From JAMLJG01 sp035327585 (GTDB lineage: Bacteria > Verrucomicrobiota > Kiritimatiellia > CAIVKH01), in assembly GCA_035327585.1 (NCBI GenBank), contig DAOLDD010000001.1, positions 62,001 to 126,000 of the forward strand: a DNA stretch of 64,000 nucleotides. The letters are read 5' to 3'. Shown in pieces: positions 31,861 through 40,817 of this stretch (position 1 is the first letter of the stretch; each line of letters opens with the position of its first letter). The position numbers and the translations under genes were made by a program. The notes beneath the pieces were generated by a model. It did no database searches and was not told the origin of the DNA. It saw only the letters and a list, made by a program, of their open reading frames with translations.

Positions 31861-32841
31861 ATGTCGGAACTTCGGATCCTCACGAACATGGCCTTCTGGC
31901 AAAGCGAAAGCTGGATGCGGGCCGTGGACTCCATCTACGATCTCTCCGCGCGGCGCGATCCCGCGTTCATACCGTGGTGGAGGGAGGCACTGGTCCTCTG
32001 GCTCAAGGCTCCGCGCTACGACGCAGTCGTCACCATGGGCGTACGCGAGTCGATGGCCTACGGCTTGCTGTGCCTGCTTACCGGACGACCCGCCAAACAA
32101 ATCATGTGCGAGGTCTTCATTGACGCGCCACAACCCGGGTGGCGCTGGAGGTTCAAGACCGCGTGCTATTGTGCGCTCGCGAGTCGAGCCATTGGACTAC
32201 TCGCCAACAGCTCAGCCGAGGTGGACGCCATTGCACGCAGGTACCAGATTCCCGCCTCGCGCGTGCGCTACGTTCCGCTCAACAGCACGATTTCGGTCCC
32301 CTTCCAGGAGGTCGCCGATGACGGATATATCCTGACGGCAGGAAGAACGTTGCGGGACTATCCCACGCTCGTGGCGGCGGCAACAAAACTTCATCACCCA
32401 TGGATCGTCATATGCGGCAAGGATGATCCGGTTGAACCGGATATCTATCCCGGCTTTGAGGTTTATCGTGAAGTGTCGCGCACGCGCTATCTCGAAATGC
32501 TGCGCAAGTGCAGACTACTCGTGTTGCCCCTGCTTCCCGCGGAGCGCGCAACCGGACAGGTCGTGCTGATGGAGGCCATGTCCATGGGCAAGCCGGTGAT
32601 CGCAACACGCAATCCGGGTACCTTGGATCATGTGGAGCACGGGCGAACAGGCTGGCTGGTCGAGCCGCTGGACGTCAACGGGTTGACCGAGGCGATTGAA
32701 CTTGCCTGGCGAGATCAGGAGGCGCGCACAACAGTCGCCATGGCTGCGGTATCGGCGATGCGCGAGCGCGCGTCCGCCAACGAGCACGCGCGCGCCAAAC
32801 TGACGGCGATCGCCTCGCTGTGCGAGGGCCTAGATACTTGA
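31861..32841 (+). CDS. Glycosyltransferase family 4-like
   Basis: A 326-residue GT-B enzyme. The C-terminal half carries the family hallmarks: YILTAGRTLRDYP, then VLMEAMSMGKPVIATRNPG with the E-x7-like region binding the nucleotide sugar, and HGRTGWLVEP. The N-terminal acceptor domain is short. The ATG at 31861 is preferred to a TTG five codons earlier. It opens a rightward operon of five genes ending at 38255. The acceptor and donor are unknown. Confidence 0.87.
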   Translation: MSELRILTNMAFWQSESWMRAVDSIYDLSARRDPAFIPWWREALVLWLKAPRYDAVVTMGVRESMAYGLLCLLTGRPAKQIMCEVFIDAPQPGWRWRFKTACYCALASRAIGLLANSSAEVDAIARRYQIPASRVRYVPLNSTISVPFQEVADDGYILTAGRTLRDYPTLVAAATKLHHPWIVICGKDDPVEPDIYPGFEVYREVSRTRYLEMLRKCRLLVLPLLPAERATGQVVLMEAMSMGKPVIATRNPGTLDHVEHGRTGWLVEPLDVNGLTEAIELAWRDQEARTTVAMAAVSAMRERASANEHARAKLTAIASLCEGLDT

Positions 32842-32865
32842 CGAAATCCCCCGGGTCACGGCACT

Positions 32866-34431
32866 GTGCGACCCATTGATTTGCGCAACGCCATGCCCCA
32901 CACGGTCCACACCCATCCTGTTCGTGTTGCCATCGTCGGCTCGGGGCCTGCAGGACTTGGAGCCGCGCTTGGAACGTTGGAATCGGCTCCTGACGCCGAC
33001 ATCACCCTGTTCGATCCGGCGGAACCCCTCGCATCCCCTCCGGCGATCAATCCACAGTCCCGCAGCGCAATCGAGGAATTCTACGACGCGCTGTACGCGG
33101 ACATCTGGCGCAAGCAGAAAAGAAAGTTTCCTCCGCCCAAGACGCATTTCGCCGCCACATTGCCGAAATTTGATGTCGACGGCGTACCACGCGTCTTTGC
33201 GAGCCGCAATCTCGGGGGTCTGAGCAACTTCTGGGGCGCCACCTGCCTGCCGTTTGGGCCACCCGAACTCGCGGATTGGCCCGTCGATTACGCCCGCCTG
33301 CAGCCCTTTTACGCCAAAACCGCGGGCATCCTGGGCATATCGGGCTCATCCGGCCCACTCGATTCATATTTTCCCGACTCTTTCCTCAGCCGCCCCCCGA
33401 TCCCGCTCCCGCCGTTAATGCAACGACTTGAACACGTCGTGAACACCTCAGGGACGGGCCGAACCTGGCAAATCAGGGCCGGTGTCAATCGTGTCGCGAT
33501 GGAAACGCGTCCCGGGGCGCCGCGAACCTGCAGCGTGTGCGGGGAATGTCTTGCCGGTTGTTTTCAAGGAACGATTTTCAGCACCAGGGAACCCTTCGAG
33601 GCCTTGATCGCTGGCGGACGCATTCGCCTTGTCCGCGGCCGCGTTCACCGCATAGATCCCAAAACGAGGCGCATCACGCTTCGTAACGCTGATGGCCGGG
33701 AGGAGTCACCGCAGCCGTTCGATCTGGTTCTGCTCGCCGCTGGTTGTCCCAATACGACGGAAATCCTGCTTCGCTCCTGGCATTTGCCCGAATCGTCCCT
33801 CATGGCGGACAATGCCGTGTTTGTGTTTCCAATCCTGTACGCTGGTCGCACGCCGGCCGGCCCGAATGAGTATGTGGCGCTCAACAACTTGATTCTCTCG
33901 CTGGCGCCGAAGGCGGCGTCCGTCCGCTATGCGCAAGCACTGGTCTACGCCAATTTCGACTATATGTGGCGCTTCAATTTGCCTCCCATGCTCTGGCCCC
34001 TTGCGCGCCCGATGCTGCGCTGGTCCCGGCGGCGACTGGCTTGGGGGCGACTCTACCTGGATGGAGTCCATTCGCAGGCCTACCGCGTGCAACTTGAACA
34101 TGATCGCCTGCGCCTGCGCTATGCCGCCAACGCCGACATCCCGTTGGCGCGGCAAATCCTCGCGGAATTGCGCACCGCGCTGAACAGGGAAGGCTTCCAC
34201 ATACCCGCCCTGCCGCCTGTCCTTCAAAAGGCCAACTCCCACTACGCCTGTACCATGCCGTATGGAAATCGGGGTCCACTGCCGGTCGCCGCGGACGGTG
34301 GAATCGCGCCCGGCATCCACCTGTGCGATTCGACCGTGTTCCCCAACCTGCCGGCTGTTTCCCTCACATTCACCATCATGGCGAACGCCTGGCGAACGGC
34401 CGCGGAAGCGCTCGGGGGGCGCTCGCCATGA
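32866..34431 (+). CDS. GMC-like FAD oxidoreductase with ferredoxin-type Cys motif
   Basis: A 521-residue flavoprotein. The FAD-binding motif VAIVGSGPAGLGAA is near residue 21, the substrate-domain start shows GGLSNFWGAT (about 117-126), and the C-terminus has the GMC_oxred_C-like HLCDSTVFPNLPAVS. Unusually, residues 222-232 read CSVCGECLAGC, a C-x2-C-x2-C-x3-C pattern as in 4Fe-4S ferredoxins. It starts with GTG at 32866; an ATG at 32893 also precedes the Rossmann motif. Its stop overlaps the next start by ATGA. It probably oxidises a sugar or lipid-linked sugar hydroxyl, with electrons leaving by an Fe-S centre; this is inference. Confidence 0.82.
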   Translation: MRPIDLRNAMPHTVHTHPVRVAIVGSGPAGLGAALGTLESAPDADITLFDPAEPLASPPAINPQSRSAIEEFYDALYADIWRKQKRKFPPPKTHFAATLPKFDVDGVPRVFASRNLGGLSNFWGATCLPFGPPELADWPVDYARLQPFYAKTAGILGISGSSGPLDSYFPDSFLSRPPIPLPPLMQRLEHVVNTSGTGRTWQIRAGVNRVAMETRPGAPRTCSVCGECLAGCFQGTIFSTREPFEALIAGGRIRLVRGRVHRIDPKTRRITLRNADGREESPQPFDLVLLAAGCPNTTEILLRSWHLPESSLMADNAVFVFPILYAGRTPAGPNEYVALNNLILSLAPKAASVRYAQALVYANFDYMWRFNLPPMLWPLARPMLRWSRRRLAWGRLYLDGVHSQAYRVQLEHDRLRLRYAANADIPLARQILAELRTALNREGFHIPALPPVLQKANSHYACTMPYGNRGPLPVAADGGIAPGIHLCDSTVFPNLPAVSLTFTIMANAWRTAAEALGGRSP

Positions 34432-35309
34432 CGGAGGGCATCGCGCTGACCGGCGCCGGATCCTACATCGGCCTCCGACTGCTTGAACGCCTCGCCGCCG
34501 GAAGGGAGCGGCCGATCGTCGCCATCGCCTCCCCGCGCAGCATGAGGCCGGAGCACTTACCCCCGTGGATCCGATGGGTCCAGATGGATCTTGCCGCACA
34601 GACGCCCGCCCTTGGTGAAATCCTGCAATCGACCGGCGTCCTCCTTCATCTCGCCTGGGCGCGCACGGGCGGCGACGAGCAGGCGCTGTTGGCCCGAAAC
34701 ACCGCAATGATCCGCCAACTCACCGCAGCGTTGCCCGACCCCGGCGCCTTCTGGTTCCTCTCGTCCGTCAGCGCGAGTTCCCAAGCCCGCAGCTCATATG
34801 GCCGGATAAAATTCGCGATGGAACAACTGGTGCGCAACCTGGGCGGTTCGCTCCTATCCGTAGGACTTGTCGTCGAGCGCGATCCCCCCGCCGGGCCATA
34901 CAAAATGCTGCGATCGTTGGTGCAAAAACTGCCATTTGCCTTCCGCACCACCCTGGGTTCCGTGCCCGTATACCCGATCCGCATGGATGACTTCCTGCCG
35001 GCGATGACCCGGTTGCTGGACGCCCCGCCGCCGCCAGGCGCGTACCGGGTCTTCACGGATCCCCTGCCGTTCAATGCCTTCATGCGCCACCTGGAGGCAG
35101 GATTCACGCGCGGACGCATGCCCCTTCCACTCCCACTACCGCTGCTCCTCGCCGGTGCGCGCGCGTGGCAGCGGACGGGCCTTCCTCCCCGCAAGCCGGT
35201 GGACCAGATCCTCACCCTGTTCTATAAAGATGCCGCGCACCTCGCGAAGCATCGCCCCCTGCCGGGGGCCACATTCGAGGCCTGCTCGGGAACTGAATTC
35301 TTCCGTTAA
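34428..35309 (+). CDS. NAD-dependent epimerase/dehydratase family protein (SDR)
   Basis: A 293-residue SDR with LTGAGSYIGLRL as cofactor motif, FLSSVSASS supplying the serine and SYGRIKFAME the YxxxK pair. The C-terminal third is poorly recognisable and contains a proline/leucine-rich hydrophobic stretch. The start at 34428 is chosen from the ATGA overlap with the flavoprotein gene, giving tight coupling. The two may act one after the other on one substrate: oxidation to a ketone, then stereospecific reduction, as in two-enzyme epimerases. That pairing is inference from coupling and family. Confidence 0.85.
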   Translation: MTEGIALTGAGSYIGLRLLERLAAGRERPIVAIASPRSMRPEHLPPWIRWVQMDLAAQTPALGEILQSTGVLLHLAWARTGGDEQALLARNTAMIRQLTAALPDPGAFWFLSSVSASSQARSSYGRIKFAMEQLVRNLGGSLLSVGLVVERDPPAGPYKMLRSLVQKLPFAFRTTLGSVPVYPIRMDDFLPAMTRLLDAPPPPGAYRVFTDPLPFNAFMRHLEAGFTRGRMPLPLPLPLLLAGARAWQRTGLPPRKPVDQILTLFYKDAAHLAKHRPLPGATFEACSGTEFFR

Positions 35310-35313
35310 GCCC

Positions 35314-37356
35314 ATGCCGCACCAAACCATCGCATCGCGACTTTTCTGGTTCGGCGTCAGCGCGCTGATGAGCATCAGCGGGCGAATCGCGCTGTTCTAT
35401 GCCCTGCGCGACGGCCTGGGCTGGAAAGAACCGGGGGCCCTCGGGACCTCACTGGCCTGCGTGTACGTTTTTACGTTCATATTCAGCCAGCGCGTTATTT
35501 TCCGCAGCGACAGGAAGTGGCACGAATCCATGCCGCGCTACGTCGCGGTGGTCCTCAGCGCGTATGTCATCGAGTTCACGCTCTCCTCACTGGCGTTTCA
35601 TCTGCTGCCGGGAGCGCCGCGATGGTTCCTCATGTCGGGCGCTCTCGCGTTGAACGCCGCATACAAATTCCTGATGTTCCATTTCTGGGTATTCCCGCGG
35701 TCGACCCCCCGTTCGTCTCCCCATGAAACGGATTCGCCAGCCGCACGGCGATTCAGAGTGGGGGTGGCCCTGCTCGCCGCCGGGGTCGGCATCGCGCTGT
35801 TCGTGCATCGCCTTCAAGCCGTTGGCGACGGACTCGACTACATCCTGATGGCCAAGGCCATTCTTGCCGGTGATTGGGCGGGGCTATCGGGCTGGCGGTA
35901 TCCGCCGGTTTATCCCGCCACGCTGGCCCTCGCGACCAGCCTTACCGGCATGGATTTCGGCGGTGAGTTGCTCCAGGTGTCAGCTTTCCATCTATTTCTG
36001 CTCAAGTCGCTCGGCCTCGCTTTCCTCGCCGCTGGCGCCATCGCCGTCCTCGCCTGGTCGAGGGGCGGCGGATTTTCCCTCTCCCTGGCGGCCACGGTTG
36101 CCGCGCTCACGGCGCTCAACCAGCATATCGCGGTAACCGGATCCATCCTGGCAACCGAGGCGCTATTTTGCGCGCTTTTCTGGACGGCCCTAGCGCGAAT
36201 GGACCGGTGTGCGAACGCGGCGCGACGCCGCGACTGGTGGCTGCTCGCGGCGCTGATGACTGGAGCGATCTTCACGCGGCCCGTGGGCCTCGCGCTTTCC
36301 GTTGGATGCGGCCTCCATGGCGTCCTTCGCATGTTGCGCTCCCGTTCCGTTCGACCGGGCATGCCCTGGGTGCTGGTGGCATCCGCCACGACGCTGCTTT
36401 ACGCGGTTTACAGCCAACTGGGCGGCGCCGCGGCGGCCCGCTTCATCGGCGGGGGAACCGAGTATTACGCACTGGAATACGACACGTCCACGGCGGTTTG
36501 GATGCGCGCACTTCACCATGCTGGTGCATTTTTTCCCCGTCTTTCCACGATCGCGATCCCGAAGCTCCTCGGAGCGGATGGCGTTCTTGCGCGCGCCGGC
36601 CTCGCCGCCCTTGACACACCGTTGACGGTGGTGTGGATGGCCCTCGCACTGGTTGGAGTGTACGCCGCGTGTCGCGACAAGCTGCGCCCCTCCTGGTTGG
36701 CCCTCGCCGCTTACGCCGGCGTGATCTGCACCACACTCAACATGCTGGGGCGCTACTTCCTGCCGTTGGTGCCCGCCCTGCTTTTACTCTCACTGGCAGG
36801 CGGCCAGGCCATTGCAGCCAGGCTGCCCTTGCGAGCGGCCGTTCGCACGGGCTGCGCGCGCGCCGCCGCCGGTTTCCTGCTGCTGTGGTTCATTTCGACC
36901 ACCGCGCTTCCCGCGGTCAAAAACTGGCGGAACATCGTCGCGTTCCGCGGGCTGCCGCCCTGGGCTCCGGAGCGCTATATCGCCGCAGGGGAACCGCAAC
37001 TGGCGGCGCTCGTGGAAGCTTCCCTCTGGATCGCGAACCAGACGCCGGAGGGCACCCCGGTATTGGCGTCTAAAGCACCCCTGGTCGAACTGATCAGCGC
37101 TCACCCCGCGCGCCATCTGCAACAGTTCGAAACATCCGCGCAGCTCCTTTCGTACCTCCAGTCGCAGAAACCCGATTGCCAGCCGGTCATCATCCGCGAT
37201 ACACTCTCCAGCCAGGCACGGGCGGGTAGACGCAGGGACCTGCTTCTCGAAGGGTTGACGGCGGGCAACCTGCCAGCCCTTACGGTGCGGCACAGCTTCG
37301 AAAACGGCGTGGACATCCTGACGCTCTCGCCCGACCGCGAAAATCCATCACCATGA
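35314..37356 (+). CDS. GtrA-like/GT-C fusion membrane protein
   Basis: A 680-residue polytopic membrane protein. Residues 1-130 have the four-helix pattern of GtrA family proteins, which are thought to flip or hold polyprenyl-linked sugars, with FSQRVIFRS after the second helix and FHFWVFPRS closing the domain. From about residue 150 a second multi-helix region resembles GT39/PMT-type glycosyltransferases (GDGLDYILMAKAI in the first loop), ending in a soluble domain. The ATG at 35314 lies four bases after the SDR stop. The next gene, a GT2, overlaps by ATGA, so a donor-making enzyme, a flippase-like domain and a transferase would be joined in one unit. Confidence 0.82.
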   Translation: MPHQTIASRLFWFGVSALMSISGRIALFYALRDGLGWKEPGALGTSLACVYVFTFIFSQRVIFRSDRKWHESMPRYVAVVLSAYVIEFTLSSLAFHLLPGAPRWFLMSGALALNAAYKFLMFHFWVFPRSTPRSSPHETDSPAARRFRVGVALLAAGVGIALFVHRLQAVGDGLDYILMAKAILAGDWAGLSGWRYPPVYPATLALATSLTGMDFGGELLQVSAFHLFLLKSLGLAFLAAGAIAVLAWSRGGGFSLSLAATVAALTALNQHIAVTGSILATEALFCALFWTALARMDRCANAARRRDWWLLAALMTGAIFTRPVGLALSVGCGLHGVLRMLRSRSVRPGMPWVLVASATTLLYAVYSQLGGAAAARFIGGGTEYYALEYDTSTAVWMRALHHAGAFFPRLSTIAIPKLLGADGVLARAGLAALDTPLTVVWMALALVGVYAACRDKLRPSWLALAAYAGVICTTLNMLGRYFLPLVPALLLLSLAGGQAIAARLPLRAAVRTGCARAAAGFLLLWFISTTALPAVKNWRNIVAFRGLPPWAPERYIAAGEPQLAALVEASLWIANQTPEGTPVLASKAPLVELISAHPARHLQQFETSAQLLSYLQSQKPDCQPVIIRDTLSSQARAGRRRDLLLEGLTAGNLPALTVRHSFENGVDILTLSPDRENPSP

Positions 37357-38255
37357 CATCCAAGCCTCCGCCCATCGACATCGTCGTCCCGGTCTTCAAT
37401 GAACCCTTCGAAACCGTGAGGGATACGATCTCGGCAATCCTCAAGTCCTTCGAAGGTCGTCCAGACACAACCTTGATCGTCGTGGATGACGGATCGGATC
37501 CTTCGTATCAACTAGATCAATTGCAGGATCAACCCGGCTTGGTCCTGGTCCGTCACGCGCGGAACTCGGGGTATGGATCCGCGCTAAAATCAGGCATCCG
37601 ACGCGGGACGGCCGAATGGATCGCCATCGCTGACGCCGACGGAACGTATCCCGTCGCGGAGTTGCCCGCCATGGTGGATCGCATGGCGGACGCGGACATG
37701 GTGCTGGGCGAGCGCACCGGAGACATCAAGGAAATTCCCCACCTGCGTCGTTTTCCCAAAATGCTGCTCAACCGGTTTGCGAGCTACATGGCCGGCGTAC
37801 ATATCGCGGACCTGAACACCGGCATGCGCGTTTTCCGGCGCGACCTGTGCTATGGCCTTTGGGGACTTTTGCCCCGACAGTTCAGCTTCACCTCCACGCT
37901 GACCATGGGGGCGCATATGGCTGGATTACGCGTGCTCTCGCACCGGATCGACTACTACAAGCGGGTCGGCAGCTCCTCCATCCATCCGATTCGTGATACC
38001 ATCCGATTCTTCGCCCTGGTGCTGCGGCTCGGCATGTTGTTCACGCCGATGAAGGTGTTCGGTCCCGTCGCCCTGCTGCTGTTCGGTGTAGGCGCGATCA
38101 AAGGCATCGGCATCGATTTCCACCATCTCGGCGCCGTCGGCAACATGTCGGTCATGCTGATGGTTTCCGGCGTTCAGGTGTTCCTGATGGGCTTGTTGGC
38201 GGAAATGATCGTTCACAATCGCGACATGCGACTGCGGGCTCACCCCGCGCCTTGA
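37353..38255 (+). CDS. GT2 glycosyltransferase with C-terminal membrane helices
   Basis: A 300-residue enzyme with DIVVPVFNEP, VVDDGSDPSY, IADADGTYP in the DxD position and LNTGMRVFRRD, typical of polyprenyl-phosphate sugar transferases, followed by two hydrophobic segments near residues 228-250 and 258-285. It is the last gene of the rightward operon and overlaps the GtrA/GT-C fusion by ATGA. It probably supplies that protein with its lipid-linked sugar. Its last 16 bases overlap the end of the convergent gene on the other strand. Confidence 0.88.
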   Translation: MTSKPPPIDIVVPVFNEPFETVRDTISAILKSFEGRPDTTLIVVDDGSDPSYQLDQLQDQPGLVLVRHARNSGYGSALKSGIRRGTAEWIAIADADGTYPVAELPAMVDRMADADMVLGERTGDIKEIPHLRRFPKMLLNRFASYMAGVHIADLNTGMRVFRRDLCYGLWGLLPRQFSFTSTLTMGAHMAGLRVLSHRIDYYKRVGSSSIHPIRDTIRFFALVLRLGMLFTPMKVFGPVALLLFGVGAIKGIGIDFHHLGAVGNMSVMLMVSGVQVFLMGLLAEMIVHNRDMRLRAHPAP

Positions 38256-39646
38256 CTCGAACGGCGCACCCCGGGCATGCACGCCAGCAGGATCACCAGC
38301 GGCACAAACGGCAGGTGATGCCGGTCGCCGCCTTCGAAGACCATGTAGACCGCCGCGTTTGACAGCACGATCAACGCCACGGCACATTCCAGCGGCGACA
38401 AGGCGAGGCGCGCACGCCAGGCCGCAATCGACGCGGCCGCCCAGAGGGCGGCCACCAGCACCCACCCCGCGTAGAACAGCAGGCTGAACAGATCCTCGGG
38501 GCGACCCATCGGCTGCCCGCGCCGATTGATTAATTCTGCGAACGTCGCCTCGCCGCCCCAGGTGTGCATCAGTTTGATGCCCGCCAGTTGAATGAACCGC
38601 GCGGGGTTCTCCAGGATAAATTGTTTCGCGGCGGCGGACGCGTTCCGGCTGTGGGCGAGCATGTCGGCGGGTGTTTCGATCGCCGCCTTGTCCGGCAGGC
38701 CGCTGTAGAGCCCGTTGGATTCAGGATTGTTCGCGCTCCACAGCACCAGCCCGCCCGAGGTGCAGACCGGAACGAAATCATCGAAAACACGCCAGTTGCG
38801 AATGGTCCATGGGGTGATGACGAGGGCCATGCCGAGTAGGAAGAGGAGGATGCGGGATGCGAGATGCGGGATGCGGGATGCGGGATGCGAGGGGCTTGGG
38901 CAGACGAGCCAGAAGAGAAGGGCTTGCGCGGGGGCGATGAGTTGCGTCGCCTTGGTCAGCGCGCCAAGGCCCGAGGCGAGCCCCGCGCCCAGCGCGACGC
39001 GCGGCCGGTCCAGCGCGGCAAGCCAGGCCCATGTCGTCGCCACCACCATCGCCGTGTAGAGATAATGATAATACGGTGTGGTCAGCACATAGCCGACGAA
39101 GCTCGGATACCACGCCACCGCAACGGCGACGAGTCGCGCGCGGCCGGGCGCCACACGTGCCGCCAGCCCATACGTCAGGGCGGTCACGACCGCATGCAGG
39201 GGGACATGCGAAAATTGCGCCACCAACGGGTGTGCGCCCCATACGGCGAACCACCCGGCATACCACCAAGTTTGGGCGGGCGGATAATACGTCAGCGGCG
39301 GCATGCGCCCGGTCTGCGTCAGGAGCAGCGCTTCCTCATAAACGAACCGCCCATCAAACATCGGTTCGGGACGCAACCAAAGCAACAACCCCGCCTGTAG
39401 CACGGCAGGCCCGATAAACGCGAGCAGGAGAAATTGAATGCGAGGCCAGCCAAGCATCGGATTCCATCCGTTCCGCAGGCGGCGATGCAGCAACGCTCCC
39501 ACCCACAGCACCACCAGCATCGGGCCATATACAATGAGCAAATTTTTATAGGCCGGAAAGCAAAGCACCAGGACGAGCACCACCACCGCAAATGCCCGGA
39601 TCGCATGAGCCGTCAGGCGCTGCACGAGATGACGGATGGTATTCAT
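38240..39646 (-). CDS. GT-C membrane glycosyltransferase-like protein
   Basis: A 468-residue polytopic membrane protein with about nine to ten hydrophobic segments. The first large loop has DGRFVYEEALLL and PPLTYYPPAQTW, similar in position to the acidic loop of GT39/PMT_2 proteins. An in-frame stretch with a seven-base repeat encodes SHPASRIPHLASRIL in a loop between membrane segments. The start overlaps the downstream-listed GT4 by ATGA (39643-39646), which is upstream in transcription. Function is inferred to be transfer from a polyprenyl-phosphate sugar; no catalytic residue is proven. Confidence 0.78.
   Translation of the reverse strand: MNTIRHLVQRLTAHAIRAFAVVVLVLVLCFPAYKNLLIVYGPMLVVLWVGALLHRRLRNGWNPMLGWPRIQFLLLAFIGPAVLQAGLLLWLRPEPMFDGRFVYEEALLLTQTGRMPPLTYYPPAQTWWYAGWFAVWGAHPLVAQFSHVPLHAVVTALTYGLAARVAPGRARLVAVAVAWYPSFVGYVLTTPYYHYLYTAMVVATTWAWLAALDRPRVALGAGLASGLGALTKATQLIAPAQALLFWLVCPSPSHPASRIPHLASRILLFLLGMALVITPWTIRNWRVFDDFVPVCTSGGLVLWSANNPESNGLYSGLPDKAAIETPADMLAHSRNASAAAKQFILENPARFIQLAGIKLMHTWGGEATFAELINRRGQPMGRPEDLFSLLFYAGWVLVAALWAAASIAAWRARLALSPLECAVALIVLSNAAVYMVFEGGDRHHLPFVPLVILLACMPGVRRSSQGAG
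38848..38889. repeat. Heptamer tandem repeat, six copies, in coding frame
   Basis: Six adjacent copies of GGATGCG (plus strand) run from 38848 to 38889; the third copy has A for the first G. The block is 42 bases, a multiple of three, so the host gene stays in frame and gains 14 codons. Gain or loss of one or two copies would shift the frame. Confidence 0.95.
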
Positions 39647-40749
39647 GGGGATGCCGGGCGAAGCATGCTATACAATTCCAGGTGCCGCGTCACACCGCGT
39701 TCGATCAGGAATTCCCGCTCCACCCGCTCACGACCTGCGAGCCCCATTCGCCGCGCCGCGGACGGATCGGAGGCGAGCTGCGCAAGTCGTTCGGCAAAGA
39801 CCGCGTCATCGTTGTCCGGCACGAGCCAACCGGTCTCCCCGTCCTGCACCACATCCGGCACGCCGCCGACTGCGGTGGCCACCACGGGTCGCGCCCACGC
39901 CATCGCCTCCAGCAAACTGAGCGGCAGGTTTTCAATGCGAGAACACAACACCACGGCGTGAACGCCGGGCAGCAAGTCCGCCATGGCGACATAGCCGTCG
40001 AACCGCACGGTATCCGCCAGGTCCAACGACCGGACACGCGACTCGATCGCCGTCCGTTCCGGCCCCTCGCCCGCCAGAATAATCCGCAGGGGGATGCCCT
40101 TTTCGCGCAGCCGCACAGCGGCGCGCAGCACCAGGTCATGGTTCTTTTCCCAGCTCAACCGACCCACCAACGCGACGGTGAAGGTTCCCTCCGGCGGGGT
40201 GCGCGCGCGCCCAAGGTCGGGCAACTGCTCCGGCGCGAGCCCTGTGGGAATTCGGTGCAACCGCGATCGCCGCACGCCCGCATCCAGCAAGCGCCGCTCA
40301 TAAAACGACGTGAGGCACACGACGGCGCGGTCGAGGCGAAGCGCGCGCACTTCGAGCCACTCATAGAACCGCTCCTTCCATTCGGGTCGGACCAGCCATC
40401 CGTGGATCGTCGTCACCGTGGGCGCCACGCCGTGCGCCGCGGCGAGGGCATGCAGATGCGCTTTGTAGCCCACGGTGTGCAGGATGGGCGAGGAACAGGA
40501 CGCCAGCCGCTGCCGCACGGCGCGTACGAGCGGCCAGGAAAATCGGCCGGTCACCGGAAAGCGCTCAACCGGCAAGCCGCTTCGATGCACGGCCTCGTGT
40601 AGCGCGCCCGGCTGCCCGCCGAGCCGTTGTTCGCCGATCAAACAAAACCGAACCGGCACCCGCCGGCCCAGGGCCATCGCCAATTCCACGGTGACGCGCT
40701 CCGCGCCGTAGAGCCGGGGCACATCCTGCATGAGGAACACAACATTCAT
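39643..40749 (-). CDS. Glycosyltransferase family 4
   Basis: A 368-residue GT-B enzyme starting with NVVFLMQDVPRLYGAERVT, a typical acceptor-domain opening, and carrying FTVALVGRLSWEKNHD, IILAGEGPER and SLLEAMAWARPVVATAVGGVPD, the retaining GT4 signature with its conserved glutamates. It is the first gene of a two-gene leftward unit and divergent from the GT2 at 40818. The donor is not predictable. Confidence 0.92.
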   Translation of the reverse strand: MNVVFLMQDVPRLYGAERVTVELAMALGRRVPVRFCLIGEQRLGGQPGALHEAVHRSGLPVERFPVTGRFSWPLVRAVRQRLASCSSPILHTVGYKAHLHALAAAHGVAPTVTTIHGWLVRPEWKERFYEWLEVRALRLDRAVVCLTSFYERRLLDAGVRRSRLHRIPTGLAPEQLPDLGRARTPPEGTFTVALVGRLSWEKNHDLVLRAAVRLREKGIPLRIILAGEGPERTAIESRVRSLDLADTVRFDGYVAMADLLPGVHAVVLCSRIENLPLSLLEAMAWARPVVATAVGGVPDVVQDGETGWLVPDNDDAVFAERLAQLASDPSAARRMGLAGRERVEREFLIERGVTRHLELYSMLRPASP

Positions 40750-40817
40750 CGGTCAACGTGACAGCCACGCGCAAATTGCGCTTTCCTTCCGCGCCCGTCA
40801 TCCGCCACTTTACGCGA

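Noticed and set aside
31598..32335. Alternative plus-strand gene overlapping the GT2/GT4 divergent junction
   Set aside because: It reads across both real genes in another frame and has no family features.
34323..34427. Upstream extension of the SDR gene inside the flavoprotein gene
   Set aside because: The ATGA overlap at 34428-34431 and the cofactor motif directly after it fit the shorter form.
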